From Candidatus Competibacter phosphatis (GTDB taxonomy: Bacteria; Pseudomonadota; Gammaproteobacteria; Competibacterales; Competibacteraceae): 34,078 nucleotides of DNA. The translations under genes and the position numbers were made by a program. The notes beneath the pieces were generated by a model. That model was not told the origin of the DNA and ran no database searches. It saw nothing but the letters and a program-made list of their open reading frames with translations. The DNA lies in NCBI RefSeq assembly GCF_012939995.1, contig NZ_SPMZ01000053.1:1-34078 (forward strand). The letters are read 5' to 3'. Shown in pieces: positions 16,844 to 25,003 of the stretch. The first letter of the stretch is position 1; every line of letters starts with the position of its first letter.

Positions 16844-17749
16844 TCAGAATTTCTGGCGGCCGATAAAACGCGCCGTGATATTGAGCACCAGCACGATCAG
16901 CACCAGCACCAGGGATGCGGCCCAGGCCAGTTCGATCTGGTTGTCGTAAGGCATCCCCGAGAAATTGAAGATCAGGATGGACAGCGAGGCGGTGGGCTCG
17001 GTCAGGCTCGACAGGAAGTAGTTGCTGAACAGGGCGGTGAACAGCAAGGGCGCCGACTCTCCGGCGGCGCCGGCCACCGCCAGCATCACCCCGGTCAGAA
17101 TGCCGGGCATGCCAGTGGGCAGCACGACCTGCCAGATCACTTGAGCGCGCGTGCAGCCCATGCCAAAGGCCGCGTCCTTCATCTTCTTCGGCACCGTGGT
17201 CATGGCCTGCTCGGCGGCCAGCACGATCGTCGGCAACATCAGCACCGCCAGGGCGACACCACCGGCGAGTGCCGAATAGCTCTTCATGGTCACCACCATC
17301 GCGGCGTAGACGAACACACCGGCCAGGATCGATGGAAAACCGGTCAGCACCTTGGCCAGAAAGCGCGCGGTTTGCGCCAGCTTGCTGTCGGGATCGAGAA
17401 TCGCCAGGTAAATGGCGGCGAAAAGACCGATCGGCACGCTGATCAAGGTCGCGATGCCCACCATGATCAAGGTGCCGATAATCGCGTTGCCGAAACCGCC
17501 ACCCATTTCGAAGGCCGAAGGCGGCAATGCGGTGATCGCCTCCCAGTCCAGCCGTGATCCTCCTTCGATCAACAACATGTAGATCACGGAGAACAGCGGG
17601 ACACTGGCGAGAACCGCCATGATCCAGGTCAAACCGGTCAAGAATCCGCTCTTCAGCGCGCGACCCTCGAAAGGCGCGCGGTGGAGCTGATGTGAAGCGC
17701 TGGTGATGTCAAAAGACGGGGATTCGGAAGTCAAGTCGGATGCGCTCAT
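16844..17749 (-). CDS. pstA: Phosphate ABC transporter permease PstA
   Basis: A 301-residue inner-membrane permease with about six transmembrane segments (for example [58 protein letters not shown]). The binding-protein-dependent transport motif that docks with PstB is visible around [20 protein letters not shown], followed by [18 protein letters not shown] cytoplasmic N-terminal tail of about 35 residues precedes the first helix. The start codon overlaps the pstC stop (ATGA at 17746-17749), a sign of translational coupling and one-to-one synthesis with PstC. Confidence 0.97.
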   Translation of the reverse strand: MSASDLTSESPSFDITSASHQLHRAPFEGRALKSGFLTGLTWIMAVLASVPLFSVIYMLLIEGGSRLDWEAITALPPSAFEMGGGFGNAIIGTLIMVGIATLISVPIGLFAAIYLAILDPDSKLAQTARFLAKVLTGFPSILAGVFVYAAMVVTMKSYSALAGGVALAVLMLPTIVLAAEQAMTTVPKKMKDAAFGMGCTRAQVIWQVVLPTGMPGILTGVMLAVAGAAGESAPLLFTALFSNYFLSSLTEPTASLSILIFNFSGMPYDNQIELAWAASLVLVLIVLVLNITARFIGRQKF

Positions 17750-18724
17750 CGTTCGGCCTCGAATTTCCGGGTGGCAAACTTCATCGCCGCCAAGCCCACG
17801 ATGTTGACGACCAGGGTGATGGCCAGCAGCGCCAGGGCCGCGTACATCAGGGCCTGGACCTCGACTTCCCCGGCTTCCGGGAAGTTGGAAGCCAGCAGCG
17901 CCGCCAGGGTATTGGCGGGGGCGAACAGGGACAGGCTGATTTGATTGGAATTACCGATCAGCATGGCCAAGGCCATGGTCTCACCCAAGGCACGACCAAA
18001 ACCGAGCACCAGCGCGGCGAGGATGCCGGAGCCGGCGGTGGGCAGCATGACCTTGAGAATCGCTTCCCAGCGGGTCGTGCCCATGCCATAGGCGGCTTCC
18101 TTGACCTTGTAGGGAATCTGGCGCAGCGCATCCACGGAAATCGATGCGACGGTCGGCAGGATCATGATGGCCAAAACCAGGGCGGCGGGAGCCAGACCGG
18201 GGCCACTGAGCGAAGTACCGAAAAAGGGCACTACGCCGAATTCTTCGTGCAGCCAGTTTGCCGCTGGGCGCAGCATGGGGATGAGCACATAGATGCCCCA
18301 GAGGCCAAACACCACCGAGGGGATGGCGGCCAATAACTCAATGATGGTGCGGAAAACCACCGCTAAGCGACTGGGCAGAAAATCCTGAGTCAGGAAAATG
18401 GCGATCGTGATTCCAAATACGCCGCCCAGAATCAGGGCCAACAATGAACTGTAAAGCGTGCCCCAAATCTCTGGAAGGATACCGAAATGTCCTTCCTGGA
18501 CGTTCCAAGTCGTCGAAGTCAGGAAGCCAAAGCCATACTCGGCGATTGCCGGCAGGGCCTTGCCGCCGATTTCGACGATGATGTAAGCCACTAGCGCCAG
18601 TATCAGCGCGGCGCTGGTCCAGGCGATGCCGCGAAACCCCCGGTCGAGCGCGTAATCGCCCCCCGGATGGCGGGCCGGTGACCGATCCGGATCGGTCGAC
18701 GTGATCGAAATGATGCGATGCCAT
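17746..18724 (-). CDS. pstC: Phosphate ABC transporter permease PstC, apparent frameshift near the N-terminus
   Basis: From about codon 20 onward this is a clear PstC with six membrane segments and the PstB-docking loop (IPYKVKEAAYGMGTTRWEAI, VMLPTAGSGILAALVLGFGR ALGET). The frame of the body has no ATG near the expected start; upstream it runs back through improbable sequence to 18813. The ATG at 18724 (GGGTGA upstream) opens another frame, MASHHFDHVDRSGSVTGPPS, which joins the PstC frame (GGDYALDRGFRG) if one base is dropped from the C6 run at 18659-18664. Corrected length is 325 residues. The alternative is an in-frame TTG start around 18745, without a ribosome site. I prefer a homopolymer miscount. 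The downstream overlap with pstA is intact. Confidence 0.92.
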
Positions 18725-18767
18725 GGTTCACCCAGCAATCTTTGGTTGTTACGACGAGGAATCTGAA

Positions 18768-18811
18768 GACACCCTCCCCTTTGACGGGGAGGGCTGAAGT
18801 GAGAGGGTGTC
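18768..18811 (-). promoter_or_regulatory. Nested inverted repeats between pstS2 and pstC
   Basis: The gap after pstS2 holds an 8-bp GC stem, CCCTCCCC / GGGGAGGG (18772-18779, 18786-18793), with 6-base loop. A second pairing, GACACCCTC (18768-18776) with GAGGGTGTC (18803-18811), competes with it. In pst operons such structures commonly protect the pstS message or reduce read-through, giving more binding protein than permease. There is no U-run, so complete termination is unlikely. Confidence 0.6.
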
Positions 18812-18821
18812 AACCGCTGGA

Positions 18822-19868
18822 TTACTGGATCAGCGCCGCCGCTTTGCGGACCCGCTCGACGACATTCTCGGGCAAGGGGATGTAGCCCATCTTCGGCGCT
18901 ATCGCCTGACCCTTGGTCAAGCCATACTCCACCAAATCGCGCAATACCTTGGCCTTGCCGTCATCCTGATCCTTGTAAAACAGCATCCAGGTGAAGGTGG
19001 CGATCGGGTAAGCCTGCGCGCCGGCGGGATCGGAGACCCAGACACGCAAATCGGGGGTATCGGAGCCTGGCAGCGTATTGGTCGGAAACTCGGCGCTGGC
19101 CAGGGCGGCCTTGCCGGATTCGTCGCCGGGCGTTACGAACTTGCCGGCCTTGTTTTGCAGGATCGCCATCGGCTGCTTGGTGGCGATCGCGTAGCCGTAC
19201 TCGATGTAACCGATGGCGCCGGGAGTCTGCTTGATGGTGGCGGTAACGCCGTCGTTCTTCGGCGCCTTCACGAAGCTCTTCGGCCACTGCGCGGTCTTGC
19301 CGTGACCGACGGTGTTCTTGAACTCTTCGCTGACCGCGCTGAGGTGGCCGGTGAACACGTAGGTGGTGCCGCTGGAGTCGGAGCGGGCCACGACGGTGAT
19401 GTTCTCATCGGGGAGCTTGACGCCGGGATTGGCCGCGACGATCTTCGGATCGTTCCACTTGGTGATCTTACCCATGAAAATGTCGACGTACACATCGCGC
19501 GGCAACTGGAGTGCCTTGACGCCGTCGAGGTTGTAGGACAACACGATCTCGCCTGCGGTCATCGGCAGCAGCACGACGCCCTGCTTGACCTTGGCGATTT
19601 CCTCATCGTCCATGGCGGCGTCGCTGGCGGCGAAATCGACCGTGTTATTGGTGAAGTCCTGGATGCCGGCGCCGCTACCCTTGGCCTGGTAGTCGACGGT
19701 CACTCCCTTGGTCTGCTTGCTGAAGTCCTTGAACCAAGCACCGTAGATCGGGAACGGAAAACTGGCACCGGATCCGGTTAATTTGATTTCTTCGGCCGAT
19801 GCCGGGTTCATGCCGGCAACCCCAAGCGACAGAGCGATAATTGCCGCGGAAATAAATGATTTACTCAA
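18822..19868 (-). CDS. pstS: Phosphate-binding protein PstS, Pho-promoter proximal, TTG start
   Basis: A 348-residue periplasmic Pi-binding protein. The start is TTG at 19868, preceded by GGAGG 7 bases upstream; no ATG fits. Residues 1-25 form the signal peptide (MSKSFISAAIIALSLGVAGM...ASA). Pi-binding landmarks are TGSGASFPFPIYGAWFKDF, KGSGAGIQDFTNNTVDFAASDAA, ARSDSSGTTYVFTGHLS and the terminal MGYIPLP. It is the canonical pstS of the operon: it lies directly behind a Pho box promoter (19921-19954) and directly before pstC, separated by a stem-loop. High expression under phosphate limitation is expected. Confidence 0.97.
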   Translation of the reverse strand: MSKSFISAAIIALSLGVAGMNPASAEEIKLTGSGASFPFPIYGAWFKDFSKQTKGVTVDYQAKGSGAGIQDFTNNTVDFAASDAAMDDEEIAKVKQGVVLLPMTAGEIVLSYNLDGVKALQLPRDVYVDIFMGKITKWNDPKIVAANPGVKLPDENITVVARSDSSGTTYVFTGHLSAVSEEFKNTVGHGKTAQWPKSFVKAPKNDGVTATIKQTPGAIGYIEYGYAIATKQPMAILQNKAGKFVTPGDESGKAALASAEFPTNTLPGSDTPDLRVWVSDPAGAQAYPIATFTWMLFYKDQDDGKAKVLRDLVEYGLTKGQAIAPKMGYIPLPENVVERVRKAAALIQ

Positions 19869-19920
19869 GGTGATTCCTCCAAGGGATTAATTTAATTAAA
19901 AACCATTGCTAATTTTCGAA

Positions 19921-19954
19921 ATTATGCTTGGGATATATGACAAAATCGTGACAA
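19921..19954 (-). promoter_or_regulatory. PhoB-dependent promoter of the pst operon (Pho box and -10)
   Basis: Read on the minus strand, TTGTCACGATTTTGTCAT (19954-19937) is a Pho box of two 7-base repeats, TTGTCAC and TTGTCAT, with a 4-base spacer; the E. coli consensus is CTGTCAT repeated with an A/T-rich 4-base spacer. Ten bases further on comes CATAAT (19926-19921), a good -10 hexamer, at the spacing seen in PhoB-activated promoters where the Pho box replaces the -35. The pstS2 TTG start follows 52 bases later. Confidence 0.88.
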
Positions 19955-20007
19955 GACATATAACCTTTAATTTTTTTGCAAGTCGCCACAATTAGTTATG
20001 ATGGTTA

Positions 20008-20028
20008 GGCCGCCAACAAACGGCGGCC
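20008..20028 (-). terminator. GC-rich hairpin after pstS3
   Basis: GGCCGCC (20008-20014) pairs with GGCGGCC (20022-20028) around a 7-base loop, 30 bases beyond the pstS3 stop. No U-run follows on the minus strand, so it may be a weak or Rho-assisted terminator, or an mRNA-stabilising end, before the separate pstS2 promoter. Confidence 0.5.
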
Positions 20029-20058
20029 CGGCCTTACGAGGTTTTACTTAATGAGGAT

Positions 20059-21133
20059 TTATTTGGCGGTCTTGCCAAACCATTCCGTATGTTCGAGGAT
20101 GTTTTCGATCATTCCCTTGCTCAACGGGATGTAACCCAGTTTTGCGCTGATTGTCTGCCCATCGGTCAGGCAATACCGGACGACCTCTTGAAGCGCTTTC
20201 GATTTGGCTTCGTCGGCGAGATCCTTGCGAATCACCAACCAGGATAAAGTGAGGATCGGATACGAATCGGCGCCTTGGGGATCCACCAGGTTATTCGGGT
20301 CCTTTTCGGCCTGAAAAGATTCGATCGCCGCCTTGAAGGATTCGTCATTGGGCGCCACGAACTGTCCATTCTTGTTCTGAAGCATCGCCATCGAAATATT
20401 ACTGTTGTATGCATAAGCATACTGCGTGTAGCCAATCGATCCGGGAATGGACCGCACCAACGCCATGACACCGCCATTGCCATGCGCGCGTAGCAGCGCG
20501 CCACGTTTCTTGAGAGCGCCCGGCCATTGTGGGGTCATGGTGGCGCCAATCCGCTCACTGAATGTCTTGTCGATAGCACTCAGATGACTGGTCATGACAA
20601 AGGTCGTGCCGCTCGAATCCGCACGAACGACCAAAGTGATCGGCGTCTTAGGCAAGTCAACGCCCGGATTGGCGGCGACGATCAGTAGGTCGTTCCAATG
20701 CGTCACCGTTCCGAGAAAAATCCCAACGACAGCCTCGCGTGACAAGCGCAACTTATCCACGCCTTCCAATTGATAAACCAACACCATTGCCCCGGCCGTC
20801 ATGGGAATTTGCACGACCGGAATCGCTGTTTCCGCAAGCTCTCGTTGATTCATGGCTAAATCGGAACCGGCGAAGTCAAGCCGTTTTTCCAGCAGTATGT
20901 TCATGCCCGCACCGCTGCCAACCGCTTGGTAATCCACCATGACCTCAGGATGAGCGAGATAATAATCATGGAACCAACGTTGATAGAGCGGCGCCGGAAA
21001 ACTAGCGCCCGCGCCATCAATGCGGACCACATCCGCGGCAGTGGCAACAATCGGCAGGCAGAAAGACGCCATCAACGAACCTGCCACCGCCACCAAAAAA
21101 AAGCGCCGCGCGCCGAAAAAATGCCATTCTCAT
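20059..21133 (-). CDS. pstS: Phosphate-binding protein PstS-like (first copy in reading order), signal peptide interrupted by A8 run
   Basis: The body is a PstS-family protein: RIDGAGASFPAPLYQRWFHD, AVGSGAGMNILLEKRLDFAGSD, VRADSSGTTFVMTSHLSAID and the end KLGYIPLSKGM. In the body frame the signal peptide lacks a proper start. GAGGAGCGATA followed by ATG at 21133 opens MRMAFFRRAALFF and joins LVAVAGSLMASFCLP if one T is removed from T8 (A8 on plus, 21095-21102), giving a perfect Sec signal peptide and a 357-residue protein. A homopolymer miscount is the simplest reading. It is separated from pstS2 by a hairpin and a new promoter, so it is its own transcription unit or the tail of the fabI operon. 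The 226-base gap upstream shows no convincing Pho box in the right direction. Confidence 0.9.
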
Positions 21134-21359
21134 TATCGCTCCTCTAAGAAAAATCATTCGCCGCCAATGCCAAGAAGTACTTATAAAAAAACTGATCTCG
21201 GCAAGCCGCGACTGGAAAATGCGAAGTCACTGAAGACACTGTCATCAATTCTTCATTATCCCAGTCTCATATTTCGGTTACGTGAATGCCGGCGCATGCC
21301 TGGTCCGACCCACGCCACAATCCAGCAATCATCGAGAAGCGCAAAAGTTTCTGGCGCAA

Positions 21360-22191
21360 TCACCCCAGGATGTGGTAGCCACCGTCGATATACATCACGT
21401 CGCCGGTAATCATCTTGGCGTAATCGGTGGCGAGGAACGCGGTGGCGACCCCCACATCTTCGATGGTGCACAGCGCTCGTTCCGGTGCTCGCTCGGCGGC
21501 CTTTTCCAGCAATTCGTCAAACCGGTTGATGCCGGAAGCCGCCCGAGTCTTGATCGGGCCGGGCGAGATCGGATGCACCCGGATACCCTTGGGACCCAGT
21601 TCGGCGGCCAGATAGATGGACGCCGCCTGAAGCGCGGCCTTGACCGGACCCATGACGTTGTAGTGCTCGACCACTCGTTCGGCGCCGTAGTAGGTCATGG
21701 CGAACAGGGTACCTCCGTCCGTCATCAGCGGTTCCGCCAGGTGCGCCATCTCGATGAAGGAATAACAGGACACGTCCATCGCGGTCAGGAATCCTTCCCG
21801 CGAGCAATCCACCACCCGACCTTGCAAATCTTCGCGCGGCGCAAAGGCGATGGAGTGCATGGCGATGTCCAATCGGCCCCAATGCTGGCGGATAGCCTCG
21901 AACACCGCTTCCATTTGTCCCTCGACCCGCACATCGCAGGGGAGATACAGTTCCGGGGGGAACGTCGAGCGCCTCGGCCAGGGGCTGGGTGTAGTGCTTG
22001 GTCTTGTCGTTGAGGTAGGTCATCGCAACCTCGGCACCCATCTTACGCATGGCGCGGGCGCAACCGAAGGCGATGGATTGATCGTTGGCGATGCCGAGAA
22101 TGACGGCTTTCTTGCCTTCCAACGCGATCGAGGTGATTTTTTCGATCGGATCGTCTTCAGACGGGGCGTACTGTTCGACGGGCGGCGACAT
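21360..22191 (-). CDS. fabI: Enoyl-[acyl-carrier-protein] reductase FabI, apparent frameshift in a G6 run
   Basis: The N-terminal part (ATG 22191, GGAGA 8 bases upstream) reads SIALEGKKAVILGIANDQSI, the Rossmann NADH-binding segment of FabI, up to ALDVPP. The rest continues in the neighbouring frame: ELYLPCDVRVEGQMEAVFEA, LDIAMHSIAFAP, then the catalytic Tyr/Lys pair Y-N-V-M-G-P-V-K and HPISPGPIKTRAASGI. Removing one base from G6 at 21955-21960 fuses the halves into a 276-residue protein of normal FabI length. FabI reduces enoyl-ACP in fatty acid synthesis; copies in pta-ackA clusters may act on other enoyl thioesters. It follows ackA by 35 bases. Most likely an intact gene with a base-call error. 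Confidence 0.92.
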
Positions 22192-22226
22192 CGTGATTTT
22201 CTCCACTGGGAAAAGGAAAAGGTCGG

Positions 22227-23411
22227 CTACGCCGCCCGCAATTCGTCGCGGACGTGCAGGGCGATCATCAGTTCTTCGTTGGTCGGAATGACCCAAACCG
22301 GAATCGGACTGCCCACGCTCGAAATGCGTGGACCACCGCGCCGGTTGGCTTCCGGGTCCAAACGGATACCGAGCCATTTCGCCCCGAGGCAGACCTGCTC
22401 ACGCACGATCGGGGCGTTTTCGCCAATGCCGGCGGTAAATATCACGGCATCGAGCCCTCCCAGCGTGCTGGCCAGCGCGCCCAAATGCTTGCCGATGTGA
22501 TAGACGAACAGCTCGACGGCCTCCGCGGCATGCGGGTCATCGCTCTCCAGCAAGTCGCGCATATCGTTGGAAACCCCCGACACGCCCAACAAGCCGGATT
22601 CCTTGTACAGCAGTTTTTCAAGGCCTTTGGCGTCGTAGCCACGGTCCTGCATCAGATACAGCACCACGCCGGGGTCCATGCCTCCGGTACGGGTTCCCAT
22701 CGGCAAACCGTCAACGGCCGTGAAACCCATCGTGCTTTCGATGCTGCGGCCGTCAAGAAGCGCGCACATGCTGGCGCCTGACCCCAGGTGAGCGACCACC
22801 ACCTTGCGGGCTTCCGGCAAGGTATCGGGCAAGCGGTGGGCGATATATTCGTAGGACAGACCGTGGAAACCGTAACGCCGCACGCCGGACTCGGTCAGCG
22901 CCCTCGGCAGGGCGAACAGTTGTGCCACCCGAGGCTGGGTGCGGTGAAAAGCGGTGTCGAAGCAGGCGACCTGCGGCAGCTTAGGAGCGACTTCGGCCAA
23001 TGCACGAATGGCAGCCAGGTTGTGCGGTTGGTGCAGCGGGGCCAGCGGCACCAACTGCTCCAGATCGGCAATGACGTCCTCGTCAAGCCGGACTGCCCGG
23101 TCGTAATCCAAACCGCCATGCACCACCCGATGACCGGCGGCCACGATTTCGATGTCGCTGGCACATTCTTCCAACCAGCTCAGGATGTAGCGCAGGGCGC
23201 CGGCATGATTCAGCGTCGAACCGCGCGGCCATTCGTCGCGCTCGTCGATTTTCCGCCCGGTCGCGTCCTTGACCTGAAAGCTTGGATCGCTGCCCAGACC
23301 CTCCATCTGGCCCTTGAACAGCAAGGCCGGTTCTGGCCGGTCGCCATCCGTGAAAACAGCGAATTTGATGCTGGACGAACCGGCGTTGATGACCAGAATG
23401 CCTTGTTCCAT
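22227..23411 (-). CDS. ackA: Acetate kinase
   Basis: A 394-residue kinase interconverting acetyl-phosphate + ADP and acetate + ATP. The ASKHA-fold signatures are present: LVINAGSSSIKFAVF at the N-terminus, GHRVVHGG, CFDTAFHRTQP, RRYGFHGLSYEYI, VVAHLGSGASMCA and IFTAGIGENAPIVRE. The start ATG 23411 lies 8 bases after the phosphotransacetylase stop and has a GGGGGG/GGTAAAAG stretch as ribosome site. With the upstream Pta it converts acyl-CoA to acid with ATP formation, or the reverse. In Sinorhizobium meliloti a pta-ackA operon is known to be PhoB-controlled, which fits the location beside pst genes here. No key residues are missing. Confidence 0.97.
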   Translation of the reverse strand: MEQGILVINAGSSSIKFAVFTDGDRPEPALLFKGQMEGLGSDPSFQVKDATGRKIDERDEWPRGSTLNHAGALRYILSWLEECASDIEIVAAGHRVVHGGLDYDRAVRLDEDVIADLEQLVPLAPLHQPHNLAAIRALAEVAPKLPQVACFDTAFHRTQPRVAQLFALPRALTESGVRRYGFHGLSYEYIAHRLPDTLPEARKVVVAHLGSGASMCALLDGRSIESTMGFTAVDGLPMGTRTGGMDPGVVLYLMQDRGYDAKGLEKLLYKESGLLGVSGVSNDMRDLLESDDPHAAEAVELFVYHIGKHLGALASTLGGLDAVIFTAGIGENAPIVREQVCLGAKWLGIRLDPEANRRGGPRISSVGSPIPVWVIPTNEELMIALHVRDELRAA

Positions 23412-23419
23412 AACGTCTT

Positions 23420-24832
23420 TTACCCCCCCGTTTTCAGCAAGACCGCGCCCTTGCGCTGGGCTTCCGCGAACAGTACCGCGACCGCGCAGGAGGCCAGCCG
23501 GGCCTGAGGGCCATCGGCGCGGCTGGTCAGCACGATCGGCGCGCGGGCACCCAACACGATGCCGGCCGCCTCGGCCCCAGCCATGAAGGTCAGTTGCTTG
23601 GCCAGCATGTTGCCGGCTTCCAGATCGGGCACCACCAGGATGTCCGCTTTTCCCGCCACCGGCGAAACGATACCCTTGGTCCGCGCCGCTCGCTCGTCGA
23701 TGGCGTTGTCGAAGGCCAACGGGCCGTCCAGGATGCCGCCGGTAATCTGGCCGCGATCCGCCATCTTGCACAGCGCACCCGCTTCCAACGTGGAAGGAAT
23801 CTTGTTGGTGACCGTCTCCACCGCCGACAGAATGGCGACCTTCGGTTCGGTGATGCCGATGGCGTGGGCCAGATCGATGGCGTTCTGGATGATGTTGTGC
23901 TTGTCTTCCAGGGTTGGCGCGATATTGATGGCGGCGTCGGTGATGATGATCGGACGTGGAAAATTTGGCACCGATAGCAGAAAGCAATGACTGATGCGCC
24001 GCTCGGTGCGCAACCCCCCCACTTTCTTCACCACCTCGGCCAGCAATTCGTCGGTGTGCAGACTGCCCTTCATCAGGGTCTGCGCCTCGCCGGACAGCAC
24101 CATGGCGACCGCCAGTTCGGCGGAATGATGGCTGTGCTCCGTCGGCACCAGTCGGTACGGCGTAAGGTCCAGATGTTCTTGGGCGGCGATGGCCCGAATT
24201 TTGTCCTCCGGGCCGATCAGAATGGGCGTGATCAAGTGGTGTTCGGCTGCCTCGACCGCGCCACGCAGCGCGTCGGCGCTACACGGGTGGACCACCGCGC
24301 ACCCGAGCGCGGGCAAACCTTCGCAAGCCCTCAGTAAGTCCAGGTAACGGTTGTCGCGACGCAACTGCACTTTCGGCAAGTCCAGCAGTTCGTGCCGCAT
24401 TTTCTCCCTGGGTGCCAGTACTTCGACGGAACCGGTCGCGACCTCCTCGCCCGCCGGATTCACCGCTCGACAGTCGAGCAGCACGGTGCCGGTTTCCGCT
24501 CGTTTTTCCTTGACCGTCGCCGTCGCGGTCACCGGCACGCCGATGGCGACCGGCCGATGCAATCGGACATCGATATGCTTCGCGATCGAACCCAACCCCG
24601 GTAGCCGGGTGCCGGCCAAGGTTGCGAACAGCGTCGCCGACCAGCTCGTTTGTCCACCTCCTTGCCCATACATCGAGGTGTCCGCCGGCCCCGGATCCAG
24701 ATCGATCAAATTGAAATTGCCGGTGATGATCGCCAGTGCTTCGACGCCGTCCTGATCCAACGCCCGCGTCAGGCTGGCCTGATCGCCGATTTGAATTTCG
24801 TCGAAGGTCTTGTTTTCGATGATATCGTTCAT
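23420..24832 (-). CDS. Bifunctional MaoC-like enoyl-CoA hydratase / phosphate acetyl(butyryl)transferase
   Basis: A 470-residue fusion. I start it at ATG 24832 (MNDIIENKTFDEIQIGDQAS); the frame runs on to 24913 through a terminator hairpin, so a longer form is unlikely. Residues about 8-140 are a MaoC/hot-dog domain (IITGNFNLIDLDPGPADTSM, RLHRPVAIGVPVTATATVKE), as in R-specific enoyl-CoA hydratases, though the catalytic Asp/His pair is not obvious (ITGNFNLIDLD instead of the usual SGDxNPxHxD). Residues about 165-465 are the Pta/Ptb domain (TLMKGSLHTDELL, FPRPIIITDAAINIAPTLED, KVAILSAVETV, DILVVPDLEAGNMLAKQL). It moves the acyl group between CoA and phosphate. Such fusions sit next to ackA in many proteobacteria. 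Confidence 0.92.
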   Translation of the reverse strand: MNDIIENKTFDEIQIGDQASLTRALDQDGVEALAIITGNFNLIDLDPGPADTSMYGQGGGQTSWSATLFATLAGTRLPGLGSIAKHIDVRLHRPVAIGVPVTATATVKEKRAETGTVLLDCRAVNPAGEEVATGSVEVLAPREKMRHELLDLPKVQLRRDNRYLDLLRACEGLPALGCAVVHPCSADALRGAVEAAEHHLITPILIGPEDKIRAIAAQEHLDLTPYRLVPTEHSHHSAELAVAMVLSGEAQTLMKGSLHTDELLAEVVKKVGGLRTERRISHCFLLSVPNFPRPIIITDAAINIAPTLEDKHNIIQNAIDLAHAIGITEPKVAILSAVETVTNKIPSTLEAGALCKMADRGQITGGILDGPLAFDNAIDERAARTKGIVSPVAGKADILVVPDLEAGNMLAKQLTFMAGAEAAGIVLGARAPIVLTSRADGPQARLASCAVAVLFAEAQRKGAVLLKTGG

Positions 24833-24886
24833 GATTGATCGTCTATTGTTCCCGGCCAGCACCAAGCCAGGGGAAAGTAAAGTTAG

Positions 24887-24924
24887 AAAAAGGGCCGGAC
24901 GCGATACGAACACGATCGCGTCCG
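24887..24924 (-). terminator. Intrinsic terminator between DUF3141 and MaoC-Pta genes
   Basis: On the minus strand CGGACGCGAT (24924-24915) pairs with ATCGCGTCCG (24905-24896) across a 9-base loop, and is followed by GCCCTTTTTC. This is a good rho-independent terminator shape 80 bases past the DUF3141 stop and only 55 bases before the MaoC-Pta start. Either it is leaky and tunes the downstream genes, or an unrecognised promoter lies within the 55 bases. Confidence 0.75.
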
Positions 24925-25003
24925 ACTTGCGGATTTTCCGTTCAATCCAGCACGAGGTACGTCGGCGCCGGAACAGGCATGCGGCCTTCCCCGATCGACT
25001 CGT

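Noticed and set aside
18338..18724. Separate 128-codon protein starting MASHHFDHV
   Set aside because: Only its first 20 codons make sense, as the PstC N-terminus; the rest is the shadow of pstC after the C6 run.
21239..21256. Pho-box-like CTGTCAT-CAAT-TCTTCAT
   Set aside because: Only the first half fits, and it points to the plus strand, away from pstS3 and against fabI.
22227..23987. A 586-codon minus-strand frame running into acetate kinase
   Set aside because: The portion above 23411 is the off-frame shadow of the MaoC-Pta gene; ackA starts at ATG 23411 by homology.
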